Position numbers and translations under genes: made by a program. From Mycobacterium uberis (GTDB lineage Bacteria > Actinomycetota > Actinomycetes > Mycobacteriales > Mycobacteriaceae), in the NCBI RefSeq assembly GCF_003408705.1, contig NZ_QAYL01000002.1, positions 124,001 to 188,000 of the forward strand: 64,000 bases of DNA. The letters are read 5' to 3'. The notes below the pieces were generated by a model, which was given only the letters and a program-made list of their open reading frames with translations, did not search any database and had not been told where the DNA came from. Below are positions 28,571 to 38,574 of this stretch, piece after piece. Position 1 is the stretch's first letter. Each line of letters opens with the position of its first letter.

Positions 28571-29710
28571 TTAGTTTCGGACGCTCGTGCAGTGATGCAG
28601 CAGCCAGGCCAAGGGGATCGTCAGCGCGAGCGTGACAACGATGAGATTCAGCATCGAGCCGGTGTAAACGTGATCTCGGACCACATAGACCATCGCGAAC
28701 TCCATCGTCACCAGATGGATCAGGAAGATTTCGTAGGAAATCTCGCCCAGCCACACCATCGGCCGGCTAGCCAACAGTCGTGAATACCACCCCAGATCAC
28801 CTAGCACCAGCGGCGCCACCACCAACATGGCAATCGCTGCGTAGAAGCCCGTTTTGAACAGCGCCTCCCCCAACGACGTTGGCGAGGTGGTTGGCGCGCC
28901 GGCGATCGGCGTCGACACAATGAAGTAGCAAATGATCGCCAGCGGTATGGCCCCGAACGCGTAGCAGTGCACACCCATTGCCTGCAGCACGGCCAGTATC
29001 ATGCCGCCGAGGAACCAGGCCAGGTAGGTCGGCAGCCACAGCCGAGCGCCGTCGGGAAACCAGTGACCGACATGCACCAGGATCAACCATCCCGGGCTGA
29101 TCAACAATGTCCCCGCAAGAGCGGTCAACATCAACTTCGGCTGCCATCGCCGCTGACAGAGCAGTACCAACAATAGATATGCCAGCAACGGTAGCGCCAC
29201 GTAGAAAGCGACCTCCACCGCGAGGCTCCACATCTGGGTGAGACCCTGGTGCAGATACGCACCTAGGTAGCCGTCAGTATAGATCTGCGTCAGTGTGAGG
29301 TTGCGGATCAATCCCACCCAGCTGTGTCCAGGGTTCGGCCCAGCTGCCCGGAAATGGTATAGGACGTAGGCCAACAACACAGTGATCACGTACGCAGGCA
29401 TGATACGTTGAACCCGGTACCACGCGTATCGGCTCACCGAAGGTGGCGGACTGCCAGTAACAGCTGATTTCACCCACGGGCGGAACAGTAAGAAGCCAGA
29501 TAGCACAAAGAAGATCGGGACGCCAATCTCCAAGCGAGCACCGACCAGGCCCCAATAACCTTGAGCGTACTTGCCGGTAGTGTATGCCGCGTGGGTGCCA
29601 ACGACCAGGAGGGCGGCGGCCGCGCGGATTCCGGTCAGCGAAGCGACCCAATCCACCTGCGACACCGACTCCAGTCTGCTTTGGGCGTCTCTTTTCTTGA
29701 ACAGCGTCAT
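28571..29710 (-). CDS. Membrane acyltransferase 3 family protein (Rv1254-like)
   Basis: 379 residues, full length. About ten hydrophobic segments are arranged as in acyltransferase 3 (OafA/NodX) proteins. The family catalytic His is in LLVVGTHAAY near residue 40. Later come FFVLSGFLLFRPW near 67-79, RYAWYRVQRIMPAY near 94-107, and MWSLAVEVAFYVALP near 160-174. It probably transfers an acyl group to a sugar or lipid in the cell envelope; the acceptor is unknown. The ATG at 29710 overlaps the deaD stop (ATGA), so the two genes are translationally coupled although functionally unrelated on present knowledge. No decay seen. Confidence 0.9.
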   Translation of the reverse strand: MTLFKKRDAQSRLESVSQVDWVASLTGIRAAAALLVVGTHAAYTTGKYAQGYWGLVGARLEIGVPIFFVLSGFLLFRPWVKSAVTGSPPPSVSRYAWYRVQRIMPAYVITVLLAYVLYHFRAAGPNPGHSWVGLIRNLTLTQIYTDGYLGAYLHQGLTQMWSLAVEVAFYVALPLLAYLLLVLLCQRRWQPKLMLTALAGTLLISPGWLILVHVGHWFPDGARLWLPTYLAWFLGGMILAVLQAMGVHCYAFGAIPLAIICYFIVSTPIAGAPTTSPTSLGEALFKTGFYAAIAMLVVAPLVLGDLGWYSRLLASRPMVWLGEISYEIFLIHLVTMEFAMVYVVRDHVYTGSMLNLIVVTLALTIPLAWLLHHCTSVRN

Positions 29711-31431
29711 TCGGTATGTTTTCTACGCGATTTACCGCCATCACGCCCACGGGTTTTCTCGGGTGGACGATCGGGTTGAAGGTCGATCAGAACTCCTGAA
29801 ATACGTGTTTTCTCAAGCTTTTTCAGCTTGGCACTGGGCAACTTGGCCGGAAGCTCTACCAGAGAGAAGTCTAACCCAATGGTGATATGGCCAAAGTCGC
29901 TGCGATGCAAACCTCCCTCGTTGGCAATAGCGCCCACAATCGCACCTGGACCAACCTTATGCCGTTTGCCCACAGCGATGCGATACAACATGAAGTTCTT
30001 TTCATTCCTTGTCTTTTCGGAACAATTCCGACGTGCGTCACTACGCTGATTTTTGGCCCCTTTGGGCTCCTTCGTCCGCTGAGGCGACGGTTCAGGCGCC
30101 ATCAAGAACGCTTCGCCGTCACGGGATTGCAACGCCAGTGCCGCGGCAATATCAGCCATCGGGACATTGTGCTCGCGTTCGTAATCCTCGACCAGTCTGC
30201 GAAATAACTCGATTCCCGGATCGCCGAGCGCGTCGGTGATGGAATCACTGAATTTAGCTACCCGCTGTGCATTGACATGTTCGACAGTAGGCAACTCGGC
30301 CGCGATAAGCGCTTGCTTGGTAGCTTTTTTAATTGACTTTAGCAGGTGGCGCTCCCGTGGGGAAACGAACAATAGCGCCTTCCCCGAGCGGCCAGCCCTG
30401 CCCGTGCGTCCAATCCGGTGCACATAGGACTCGGTGTCGTGTGGAATATCATAATTGAGCACATGCGATATCCGCTCCACATCTAGTCCACGCGCAGCGA
30501 CATCGGTGGCAACCAGGATGTCGGTGACACCTTCTCGCAGAGCGGTGATGGTCCGCTCGCGCTGTCCTTGTGGAATGTCACCGTTAATAGCCGCGGCAGA
30601 GAATCCTCGGGCACGTAGTCTCTCGGCAACCTCTTCAGTCGCCTGTTTGGTGCGGACAAAGACGATCATCGCCTCGAATGGCTCGACTTCCAGGACACGA
30701 GTCAGTGCGTCCATTTTGCGTGGACCGGCAACGTAGATGTAATGCTGCGAAATATTCTCGGCAGTAGCACTTTTCGCTTTGAAAGTGATTTCGAGCGGAT
30801 CGTGTAAGTACTTGGTAGTGAGTTTGCGGATCGCTGGTGGCATGGTCGCCGAAAACAGAGCTACCTGTTTGTATTCCGGGGTTTCAGAAAGGATACGCTC
30901 AACGTCTTCCGCGAAACCCATGGTGAGCATCTCGTCGGCCTCGTCGAGCACCAAGTAGTCCAGTCGCGACAGGTTCAGCGTGCCACGTTCGAGATGGTCG
31001 ATGACGCGGCCAGGGGTACCAACCACGACCTGTGCACCACGTCTGAGCCCGGCTAGTTGCACACTATACGATGACCCGCCGTAGATTGATAGCACGTTGA
31101 CCTGCGGCAGATAAGCCCCGTAACGACTGAACGCCTCAGCTACCTGCAAAGCCAGCTCACGAGTGGGCGCCAGCACCAGAGCTTGAGTTGCTTTGCTCGT
31201 GATGTCGATTTTAGACAGGATCGGGATCGCGAAAGCCGCTGTCTTGCCGGTGCCGGTCTGCGCTAGTCCGACCACATCTGAACCTGCCATTAGCGCCGGA
31301 ATCGTCGCCGCCTGAATAGCTGTCGGTGATTCGTAGCCAACGTCGACAATTGCCCGCAAGACACGCGGATGGATCTGCAAATCGGTAAACGCTTCAACGG
31401 ATGTCACAGGCGTGTTGTCTGGGATAGCCAT
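29707..31431 (-). CDS. deaD: DEAD-box RNA helicase DeaD/CsdA
   Basis: 574 residues. The Q motif TPTAIQ-type (SPTAIQ, 35-40) is followed by motif I AQTGTGKT (57-64), PTRELA (89-94), DEAD (163-166), SAT (194-196) and HRIGRTGR (338-345). A DbpA-type RNA-binding domain near 465-545 (GPGAIVGAIANEGG) is followed by a basic tail rich in Arg and Lys. The family unwinds structured RNA in ribosome assembly, mRNA decay and cold adaptation. The insert of charged residues around 430-465 is longer than in enterobacterial CsdA. The ATG is at 31431, and the gene is divergent from lprE. It is the first gene of a two-gene unit with the acyltransferase. Confidence 0.94.
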   Translation of the reverse strand: MAIPDNTPVTSVEAFTDLQIHPRVLRAIVDVGYESPTAIQAATIPALMAGSDVVGLAQTGTGKTAAFAIPILSKIDITSKATQALVLAPTRELALQVAEAFSRYGAYLPQVNVLSIYGGSSYSVQLAGLRRGAQVVVGTPGRVIDHLERGTLNLSRLDYLVLDEADEMLTMGFAEDVERILSETPEYKQVALFSATMPPAIRKLTTKYLHDPLEITFKAKSATAENISQHYIYVAGPRKMDALTRVLEVEPFEAMIVFVRTKQATEEVAERLRARGFSAAAINGDIPQGQRERTITALREGVTDILVATDVAARGLDVERISHVLNYDIPHDTESYVHRIGRTGRAGRSGKALLFVSPRERHLLKSIKKATKQALIAAELPTVEHVNAQRVAKFSDSITDALGDPGIELFRRLVEDYEREHNVPMADIAAALALQSRDGEAFLMAPEPSPQRTKEPKGAKNQRSDARRNCSEKTRNEKNFMLYRIAVGKRHKVGPGAIVGAIANEGGLHRSDFGHITIGLDFSLVELPAKLPSAKLKKLEKTRISGVLIDLQPDRPPEKTRGRDGGKSRRKHTE

Positions 31432-31570
31432 CGCACATGGAGTTTAATGGTTATCGTCAATCTAGTGGAGCTGGACACAGCAGGTCCATAGGTCACGAGC
31501 GTCCATGTAGGTACCGCGACACGCCACATCAGCCGTACAATTGCGGACACTTGCGACAGCAAGCGGTACC

Positions 31571-32176
31571 GTGCCCGATGTGTGGTCACCACCCTGTCCC
31601 GAGTCACTGCCGGGTATGGTCGCTGTCTTATTGGTCACCACGACGTTGACCGGCTGTGGTTCAGAGGACTCTACGGTCGCAAAGACGCCAGTGGCCCTCT
31701 CGACCACCGGAGCCACGTCAATCATTATCTCTACTGCATCGATCCCACCATCCGCGACGGCTGCCCCGCCAACTAGCAGCGCGCCACCGGCCGATCCATG
31801 CGCGGTCAATCTTGCCTCACCCAACATCGCCAGGGCGATCTCCGAGCTGCCCCGCGATCCGCGCAGTGCGCAACCCTGGAATCCCGAACCGTTAGCCGGT
31901 AACTACAACGAGTGCACCCAGCTATCGGCGGTTATCATCAAGGCCAACACAAACACAGTCAACCCCACCACTCGAGCGGTACTGTTTCATCTTGGCCAAT
32001 TCATCCCGCAAGGAGTGCCCGACACATACGGGTTCAATGGCATTAGCCCGGCTCAGACCACCGATGACACGGTGGCGTTGACCTACCCTAGCGGCATTAA
32101 CAGCATAACTACCGCGGTGAGGTTTCATTGGAACGGCAACGCGGTTGAGCTTATCGGTAACGCCACAGGCGACTAG
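31571..32176 (+). CDS. lprE: Lipoprotein LprE
   Basis: 201 residues from the GTG at 31571 (VPDVWSPPC), chosen by similarity to the recalled Rv1252c start; an in-frame upstream codon at 31541 adds ten unsupported residues. A hydrophobic leader (VAVLLVTTTL) ends at lipobox LTGC with Cys29. A Ser/Thr/Pro/Ala-rich linker (about 45-75) is followed by a globular domain with CAVNL, YNECTQL (a likely disulfide pair) and the motif VPDTYGFNGI. The domain resembles the LppP/LprE lipoprotein family. The helicase-nuclease gene starts 57 bases after its stop on the same strand. The role is unknown. Confidence 0.87.
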   Translation: MPDVWSPPCPESLPGMVAVLLVTTTLTGCGSEDSTVAKTPVALSTTGATSIIISTASIPPSATAAPPTSSAPPADPCAVNLASPNIARAISELPRDPRSAQPWNPEPLAGNYNECTQLSAVIIKANTNTVNPTTRAVLFHLGQFIPQGVPDTYGFNGISPAQTTDDTVALTYPSGINSITTAVRFHWNGNAVELIGNATGD

Positions 32177-32232
32177 CCGCGCAGCCAAGTAGTACCCCGT
32201 TACCGTCGGACCTTTCACCTACAGTTATTGCC

Positions 32233-35200
32233 GTGTTTGTCACCGATGAGACCATCGTCTACAGCGCATCAGATCTCGCCACCGCAGCCCAGTGCGAGTA
32301 CGCTCTACTTCGGGATTTCGACGCGAGATTAGGCTGGGGCCCCATCGTCACCACCACCGAAGACGAACTGTTCGCGCGAACAAGCACTCTGGGTGCCGAC
32401 CATGAGCAGCGTCATCTTGACCAATTGCGCCACAAGTTCGGCGATGCGGTTGCGGTTATTGGCCGTCCAGCGAACACGCGCACCGGGTTCGCCGCCGCCG
32501 CCGAGGCGACTCAGCGCGCCATCGCCAACCGCGCTCCGGCGGTGTATCAGGCCACAGTGTTCGACGGCCGCTTTGTCGGGTTCGCCGACTTCCTGCTACG
32601 CGACGGTGACCGATATCGGATCGTTGATACCAAGCTAGCGCGTTCACCTAAGGTCACTGCGTTATTGCAGCTAGCTGCCTACGCCGATGCACTAGCGCAC
32701 GTGGGCGTCCCGGTTACACCTGAGGCCGAGCTACGGCTCGGCAACGGAACCATCGTTTCCTACCGGGTCTGCAACTTGATCCCGGTGTACCGGTACCAGC
32801 GCGCGCTACTGCAGCGACTGCTCGACCGCCACTATGCTGCAGGAGCTGCGGTGTGCTGGGAAGACAACGAGGTGCGGGCGTGTTTGCGCTGTCCACAGTG
32901 CACCGAACAGTTGCGGGCAACCGACGATCTGCTGCTTATAGCAGGTATGCGAGTAAGCCAGCGCGACAAGCTTCTGGACGTCGGAATTACTACCATCACC
33001 GAGCTGGCCAATCATTCCGGCCCGGTACCTGACCTGTCTTCCAACGTGCTCAGCAAGCTAACCGCACAGGCCAAACTGCAAATCCGTCAACGTGACACTG
33101 GCATTCCGCAATTCGAGATCGTTGACCCGCAGCCGCTTACACTGTTGCCCAAGCCGGATCCTGGTGACCTATTTTTCGACTTCGAGGGTGATCCGCTGTG
33201 GACAGCCGACGGCCAAGAATGGGGCTTGGAATACCTGTTCGGCATCTTAGGCACCGAACCTGCCGGTAACTTCCACCCACTGTGGGCGCACAACCGTATA
33301 GACGAACGCAAGGCGCTCACTGAATTTCTGGCAATGGTGGCCAAGCGCCGTAAGCGTCGACCACAGATGCACATCTATCACTACGCGCCCTATGAGAAGA
33401 CTGCACTGTTGCGACTTGCCGGACGATACGGGGTCGGTGAGGACGAAGTCGACGAGCTACTGCGCAGCGGGACGTTGGTTGACCTTTACCCTTTGGTACG
33501 CAAAAGTATTCGCGTAGGTGCTGAATCGTTTAGTCTGAAGGCGCTTGAGCCTCTATATATGGGAGCACAACTGCGCGCCGGCGACGTAACCACCGCTGCC
33601 GACTCGATCACCGGCTATGGGTGGTACTGCGAATTGCGTACTGCAGGCAGATCTGACGAGGCGGAAACCGTACTCAAGGAGATCGAAAACTACAACCACT
33701 ACGACTGCCGGTCCACTCGTGAACTACGCAACTGGCTGCTTTTGCGTGCACACGAAGCCGGTATCATACCGACTGGCGCTCAACCAGTTTTCCAGGGGAA
33801 AACCACTGACGATAGCAGAAATTCTACAGCAACTTTGCCGGCCTTGTCAATTTTCACTGGTGATGCCGCCGTCGGCGACCGCACACCCGAGCAGACCGCC
33901 ATCGCCTTAGTAGCCGCAGCATGCGGCTACTACCAACGCGAGGATAAGCCGTTCTGGTGGAAGCACTTTGACCGGCTCAACTTTCCTGTTGACGAATGGT
34001 CCGACAACACAGACGTCTTCATTGCCGACGACGCGTCGGTCATCGTCGATTGGCATACACCTCCTCGCGCACGCAAGCCACAGCGACGGGTGCGACTGCG
34101 TGGCGGGTTGGCACGTGGTGAACTCAGTTCGGTAGTATTTGCACTCTATGAGCCTCCGTCTTCGCCTGGGATGACTGCCCACCCCAACCGGCGAACCGCC
34201 GGTCGAGCCGAGGTTGTCGAAGCCGACGACCCGTCGGTACCCACCGAGGTGGTCATTGTGGAGCGAGTAGGAAATAGTGGAAAAACATTTCATCAGTTGC
34301 CGTTCGCGCTGACCCCGGGGCCACCTATAGCAACTACAGTCCTGCGGGATTCGATCGAATCAACGGCTACTGCGCTGGCCGCCAGCTTGCCACAACTACC
34401 CCGCACCGCGCTGATCGACATTTTGCTACGCCGTGAGCCCCGAACCCGCAGCGGTGCCCCACTACCGCGTGACACCGACACGGTCGCTGCCATTACCGCT
34501 GCGGTGCTGGACTTGGATTCATCATACCTGGCCATACATGGGCCACCCGGGACCGGCAAGACGCACACCGCCGCGCACGTCATCACACGGTTGGTCAGCA
34601 ACTATGCCTGGCGCATTGGCGTTGTCGCGCAATCGCATACTGCGGTGGAGAACCTCTTGGACGGTGTGATCGCAGCCGGCCTCGATGCACGACGAGTCGC
34701 AAAGAAACGGCATGGCCGCAGCGCTACACGCTGGCAAGAGATTGACGGGAACAAGTACCCGATCTTCATTGCCGACCCCGCTGGATGCGTAATCGGTGGT
34801 ACGGCATGGGATTTCGCTAACCGCAATCGGGTGCCTCCGGGAAGTCTCGATTTACTAATAATCGACGAGGCCGGCCAGTTCTGTTTGGCCAATACCATCG
34901 CCGTGGCACCTGCAGCAGCCAATCTCATGCTACTCGGCGACCCGCAACAGCTACCACAGGTCAGTCAAGGCACTCATCCCGAACCGGTCGATACCTCCGC
35001 GTTGAATTGGCTGGTTGACGGTCAGCAAACCCTGCCAGATGCACATGGTTACTTTCTGGATCGCTCCTACCGAATGCATCCGACGGTCTGTGCCGCAGTC
35101 TCGACACTGTCCTACGAAGGCAGATTACATACCCACGCTAAGTACACAGCAGCGCGATACCTCGATGAGTATAAACCCGGTGTGCATGTACTTACCGTTC

Positions 35201-35664
35201 ACCACCAGGGAAATTCGACAGAGAGCCCCGAAGAGGCCGACGCGATCACCGCAGAAATAGAACGGCTGCTCGGCACGTCGTGGACTGATGAGCACGGCAC
35301 CCGGCCGTTGGATGCCTCCAATGTCTTAGTACTGGCGCCATATAATACTCAGGTGACGCTGATGCGTCAACGATTGATATCTGCCGGGCTCGGTGGAGTG
35401 CGAGTCGGGACAGTGGACAAGTTCCAAGGCGGGCAGGCTCCAATAGTCTTCATCTCGATGACCGCCTCATCTGCTGACATGGTACCACGAGGAATTTCAT
35501 TTCTGCTCAACAGGAACCGGCTTAACGTCGCCGTCAGTCGAGCGCAATATGCGGCAGTAATCGTGCGCTCGGAGACGTTGACCGACTATCTGCCCGCCAC
35601 GCCCGTTGGCTTGATTGACTTGGGCGCATTTTTGATGCTGGCGGCATTCGATGCGGCCGGCTGA
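32233..35664 (+). CDS. RecB-like nuclease / superfamily 1 helicase fusion (Rv1251c-like)
   Basis: 1143 residues, near the recalled 1139 of Rv1251c. The first ~280 residues are a TM0106-type RecB-like nuclease (YRIVDTKLARSPK, catalytic Lys in the TKLA element). They are followed by a Cys cluster (CLRCPQC) that could hold iron-sulfur. Residues 310-510 carry an RNase H-like exonuclease region (FDFEGDPLW with Asp316/Glu318, NHYDCRSTRELRNWLL). The C-terminus is a Dna2/Upf1-like helicase: Walker A GPPGTGKT (770-777), DEAG (878-881), GDPQQLPQV, DRSYRMHP, VDKFQGGQ and LNVAVSRAQ. The start is a GTG at 32233. A role in DNA repair or replication-fork processing is inferred from the domains. Confidence 0.9.
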   Translation: MFVTDETIVYSASDLATAAQCEYALLRDFDARLGWGPIVTTTEDELFARTSTLGADHEQRHLDQLRHKFGDAVAVIGRPANTRTGFAAAAEATQRAIANRAPAVYQATVFDGRFVGFADFLLRDGDRYRIVDTKLARSPKVTALLQLAAYADALAHVGVPVTPEAELRLGNGTIVSYRVCNLIPVYRYQRALLQRLLDRHYAAGAAVCWEDNEVRACLRCPQCTEQLRATDDLLLIAGMRVSQRDKLLDVGITTITELANHSGPVPDLSSNVLSKLTAQAKLQIRQRDTGIPQFEIVDPQPLTLLPKPDPGDLFFDFEGDPLWTADGQEWGLEYLFGILGTEPAGNFHPLWAHNRIDERKALTEFLAMVAKRRKRRPQMHIYHYAPYEKTALLRLAGRYGVGEDEVDELLRSGTLVDLYPLVRKSIRVGAESFSLKALEPLYMGAQLRAGDVTTAADSITGYGWYCELRTAGRSDEAETVLKEIENYNHYDCRSTRELRNWLLLRAHEAGIIPTGAQPVFQGKTTDDSRNSTATLPALSIFTGDAAVGDRTPEQTAIALVAAACGYYQREDKPFWWKHFDRLNFPVDEWSDNTDVFIADDASVIVDWHTPPRARKPQRRVRLRGGLARGELSSVVFALYEPPSSPGMTAHPNRRTAGRAEVVEADDPSVPTEVVIVERVGNSGKTFHQLPFALTPGPPIATTVLRDSIESTATALAASLPQLPRTALIDILLRREPRTRSGAPLPRDTDTVAAITAAVLDLDSSYLAIHGPPGTGKTHTAAHVITRLVSNYAWRIGVVAQSHTAVENLLDGVIAAGLDARRVAKKRHGRSATRWQEIDGNKYPIFIADPAGCVIGGTAWDFANRNRVPPGSLDLLIIDEAGQFCLANTIAVAPAAANLMLLGDPQQLPQVSQGTHPEPVDTSALNWLVDGQQTLPDAHGYFLDRSYRMHPTVCAAVSTLSYEGRLHTHAKYTAARYLDEYKPGVHVLTVHHQGNSTESPEEADAITAEIERLLGTSWTDEHGTRPLDASNVLVLAPYNTQVTLMRQRLISAGLGGVRVGTVDKFQGGQAPIVFISMTASSADMVPRGISFLLNRNRLNVAVSRAQYAAVIVRSETLTDYLPATPVGLIDLGAFLMLAAFDAAG

Positions 35665-35758
35665 CCGAAATCTAGTAAAGTCTGCTTACTGGATGCTTGC
35701 CGGCCGATAGCCGACGAAATCGCCCGAATCGCGACAGTAAGGTCAATTTGGCGGTGTT

Positions 35759-37200
35759 TCATCGTCGATGAGCCGATGACGACCAGAACCGATCTGACGT
35801 TGCACCAGCGACGTAAGCAGGTCGCTTTTGACGAAACGGCGGAAGCACTGACAGATTTCGATGTGAGCAACGTTGAAGTATCAACTCGACATAGTCATTA
35901 TCATCTTCGTCATAGCCACCACTGCAATCGCCGTCTTCGGGGACCAGACAGGGTCGCTCACCGGTAGCATGACTCATCGCCGAAGCCGTGCCACCGACCA
36001 CAAACAGGGCGGCGATAATTCCGAACAAGGCGACAAACGCGGACAACAGTATCGACTTCTACATAGCGGCCGATGACAGGCTACGCAGCCACTCGGGCAG
36101 CGTCAAGGCGTTGGAGTCGCTGGGCGCGTACCCGCCGCACAGGATCCACGGTATGTCAGCACTGATCCACAACATCATGCAATACGGCTATTCTCATGTT
36201 GCCGAGCACGGCTCCGAGTTGGAGGATCGCACTGGACACAGCAGAGCCCTCACCGACTAGTTGCGACGCCCACTTGCGGATCGCGGTGACGGTCAATGGC
36301 GACCACACCAACACCGACCTGCCGCCGATTACGCGGAGCAGTCGCACCAACCACTGGATTGGTGCACCCGGGTCCATCTTGAACGAGATTCACGTCAGCG
36401 CGATCAACAGCGCCATCGTCGCGAACGCCCCAACCGCCACTCCGACATTGCACAGACTGAATTCTCGGTAGCTGAAGATATCGACTGGGATCCGCGGCTC
36501 GCGGGTACCAATTTCCTGCCGATAATAATGAATGTTACCAGGAACCCGACGCCTACGACGAGCGTCGCCTAGACCCACGGCGCACAACGAGCAGATTGCC
36601 CCTGCTGTAGTCGGAAGACGATCAGAAACGTTCCAGCTCCGGATAACACGACGCTGACCAAGTCGAACCGATGCTCCTGTGTGGGGCAGCACCAGCACCA
36701 ACCAAACCGTCATCGCCAAGCCGACGACACCGACGGGGACGTTAACCACTGCCAGCCCAGCCCGTCATCAACGCACCACCGACCAATGGCCCCAGCAGGT
36801 TGACAGCACCGGCAATCGCCCTTACATGCTCATCGCGGTACCGGCGGCATTGCGCTGGACAAATCCGGGTGATAGTCGACAAAGCTTGCGGAGGAAGCAC
36901 CCCAGTGCCAACACCTTGCATGACCCAAACAGCGATTAACATGGCGGCGCCACCCGACAACCCACACCACGCCGAAGCGGCAGTAAATACCACCCAGACC
37001 GATTAGGTAGCGGCTCTTAAGGGCCGAACCTATCGCCCAACCGCCCGGCCACCAGCAACGCCGCCGCATAACCCAGCAAGTAGACGCTGGTCACCCCGAT
37101 AACGGCATCATACCCGACACTCAAGTCGGCCATAGTAGCCGGGTTCGCGATGGCGACGATGTCGCGTATCGAGCACGATCATGAAGAAACCAGTCACCAT
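35759..37200 (-). pseudogene. Decayed EmrB/QacA-type MFS drug transporter (Rv1250-like)
   Basis: Minus-strand pieces cover a 14-helix MFS pump in order. [20 protein letters not shown] lies near 37160, and [20 protein letters not shown], the loop 2-3 motif, near 37080. VWVMQGVGTGVLPPQALSTI follows near 36910, then [20 protein letters not shown] near 36740, IPVDIFSYREFSLCNVGVAV near 36450 and WSPLTVTAI near 36310. It ends SAFVALFGIIAALFVVGG near 36030. Frameshifts and stops occur between nearly all of them. A former partner role in drug efflux is lost. Confidence 0.82.
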
Positions 37201-37608
37201 CGTCCACAGCGCATACCATGAGTTTGCGGAGTCGATGCGAACCGATGCCATTTGCCCACCTCGTTCAGTTTCCGACAAGGTGTCGCGTCGCGCGGCCTTG
37301 GCATGCGTCCGATCACGGTCGTCGTTTAGCCTCGGTGCCGAAGATGCAGCTAACCAGCAACGCTAAGCTGATAGGTCATCGTAATCCCTCCTGTCCGGAA
37401 TATCCCTCCCCGTCCGGTCGACCAACGGGCCCAACAGCCCACATCATCCCAACCTAAATATTCAGTCCACATTATTTCGGCTGGGCAACCCAATTCGATT
37501 ATTACCGAACTTGGCACCAAGACGCACGGTTCAGCATGATTGCCACTCTACCAGCGATAACTGGAACCGGAGTTAGCCTAAAAGCACGCCATTCATAGGA
37601 GAGGCAAT
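37201..37608. other. Intergenic stretch before the Rv1249c-like gene
   Basis: About 400 bases with no recognisable coding. The first part may include the eroded N-terminus of the decayed MFS gene. The last ~150 bases are AT-richer and probably hold the promoter of the next gene; its Shine-Dalgarno aggagaggc ends 6 bases before the ATG. Confidence 0.45.
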
Positions 37609-38388
37609 ATGTGCGCCCAACGAAACGGTCATCAAAATAGGTCCTGGAATCGGTCCCAACAGGACCAAAGTTCAGCCACTATAGGCGGCCACCCCAAAGC
37701 GTCTATCCGGGCACTGGCGCAGATCATCGAACGTAGTTCGCGGATACACAGCCCGGTGGCAGAAGCTTACGTGGCCTGGCTGCGACGTACACGCCCAGGT
37801 GCCAACCCGGCCGAAATCATCGCCACGTTGGAAAAGCGCTATCTGGCCGCGTTGACCGCAAGCGGTGCGGCGGTGGGTTCGGCGGCCACATTACCCGGAG
37901 TCGGGACGTTGGCTGCGGTGTCGGTCGGTGCCGGTGAGACGGTGTTCTTTCTGGAGGCGACTGCGGTCTTCGTACTAGCAATCGCGTCAGTGTATGGCAT
38001 CCCCACCGACCACCGGGAACGACGTCGTGCGCTGATGTTAGCGGTGCTGGTCGGAGACAACACCCGGCGTGCCATCGGAGAACTGATCGGTCCGAACCGC
38101 ACCACCGGGGGTTGGCTAACCAAGGGCATGGCCTCACTGCCGCTGTCAACGTGGACCCCACTTAATACACGGATACTCAAGTACACCGTCAAACGGTACA
38201 CGATGCGTCGCGGAGCACTGATGTTTGGCAAAATGCTGCCGGTCGGTATCGGCGCCGCGGTGGGCGGCGCTGGCAATTGCATCGTGGGTAACAAGATTGT
38301 CCGCAATGCCCGCAACGCGTTCGGTACCGCGCCGTCGCACTGGCCAACCCCCCTGGTCCCGTCGCCAACGATTCATGAGGCTGGCTAG
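37609..38388 (+). CDS. Conserved membrane protein (Rv1249c-like)
   Basis: 259 residues, close to the recalled 262 of Rv1249c. The N-terminal ~75 residues are soluble and basic. A glycine-rich hydrophobic hairpin spans about 84-131 (SAATLPGVGTLAAVSVGAG, then FFLEATAVFVLAIASVYGIP), and another hydrophobic stretch spans about 205-225 (MLPVGIGAAVGGAGNCIVG). This glycine-rich repeat pattern resembles EcsC-type membrane-associated proteins, but I would not assign the family firmly. The start has aggagaggc at good spacing. It lies 186 bases upstream of kgd on the same strand, with a short acctc/gaggt hairpin directly after its stop at 38389-38401. The function is unknown. Confidence 0.8.
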   Translation: MCAQRNGHQNRSWNRSQQDQSSATIGGHPKASIRALAQIIERSSRIHSPVAEAYVAWLRRTRPGANPAEIIATLEKRYLAALTASGAAVGSAATLPGVGTLAAVSVGAGETVFFLEATAVFVLAIASVYGIPTDHRERRRALMLAVLVGDNTRRAIGELIGPNRTTGGWLTKGMASLPLSTWTPLNTRILKYTVKRYTMRRGALMFGKMLPVGIGAAVGGAGNCIVGNKIVRNARNAFGTAPSHWPTPLVPSPTIHEAG

Positions 38389-38574
38389 ACCTCAACGAGG
38401 TGCAGAGCCCCGGCCCATCTGGCTGATCGCAGCCAAAGCGATAGCCTTTATGAGGAGCGGAGACCGTTCCATACCGCGGCGGGCACGAAGGATACCCCGC
38501 CAACCAAAGTGCAGATAGTTGCAAGCGTGGCTCAATGCGCTTGCAGGACAGAAGAATCGAGGCGAACAGCGGCC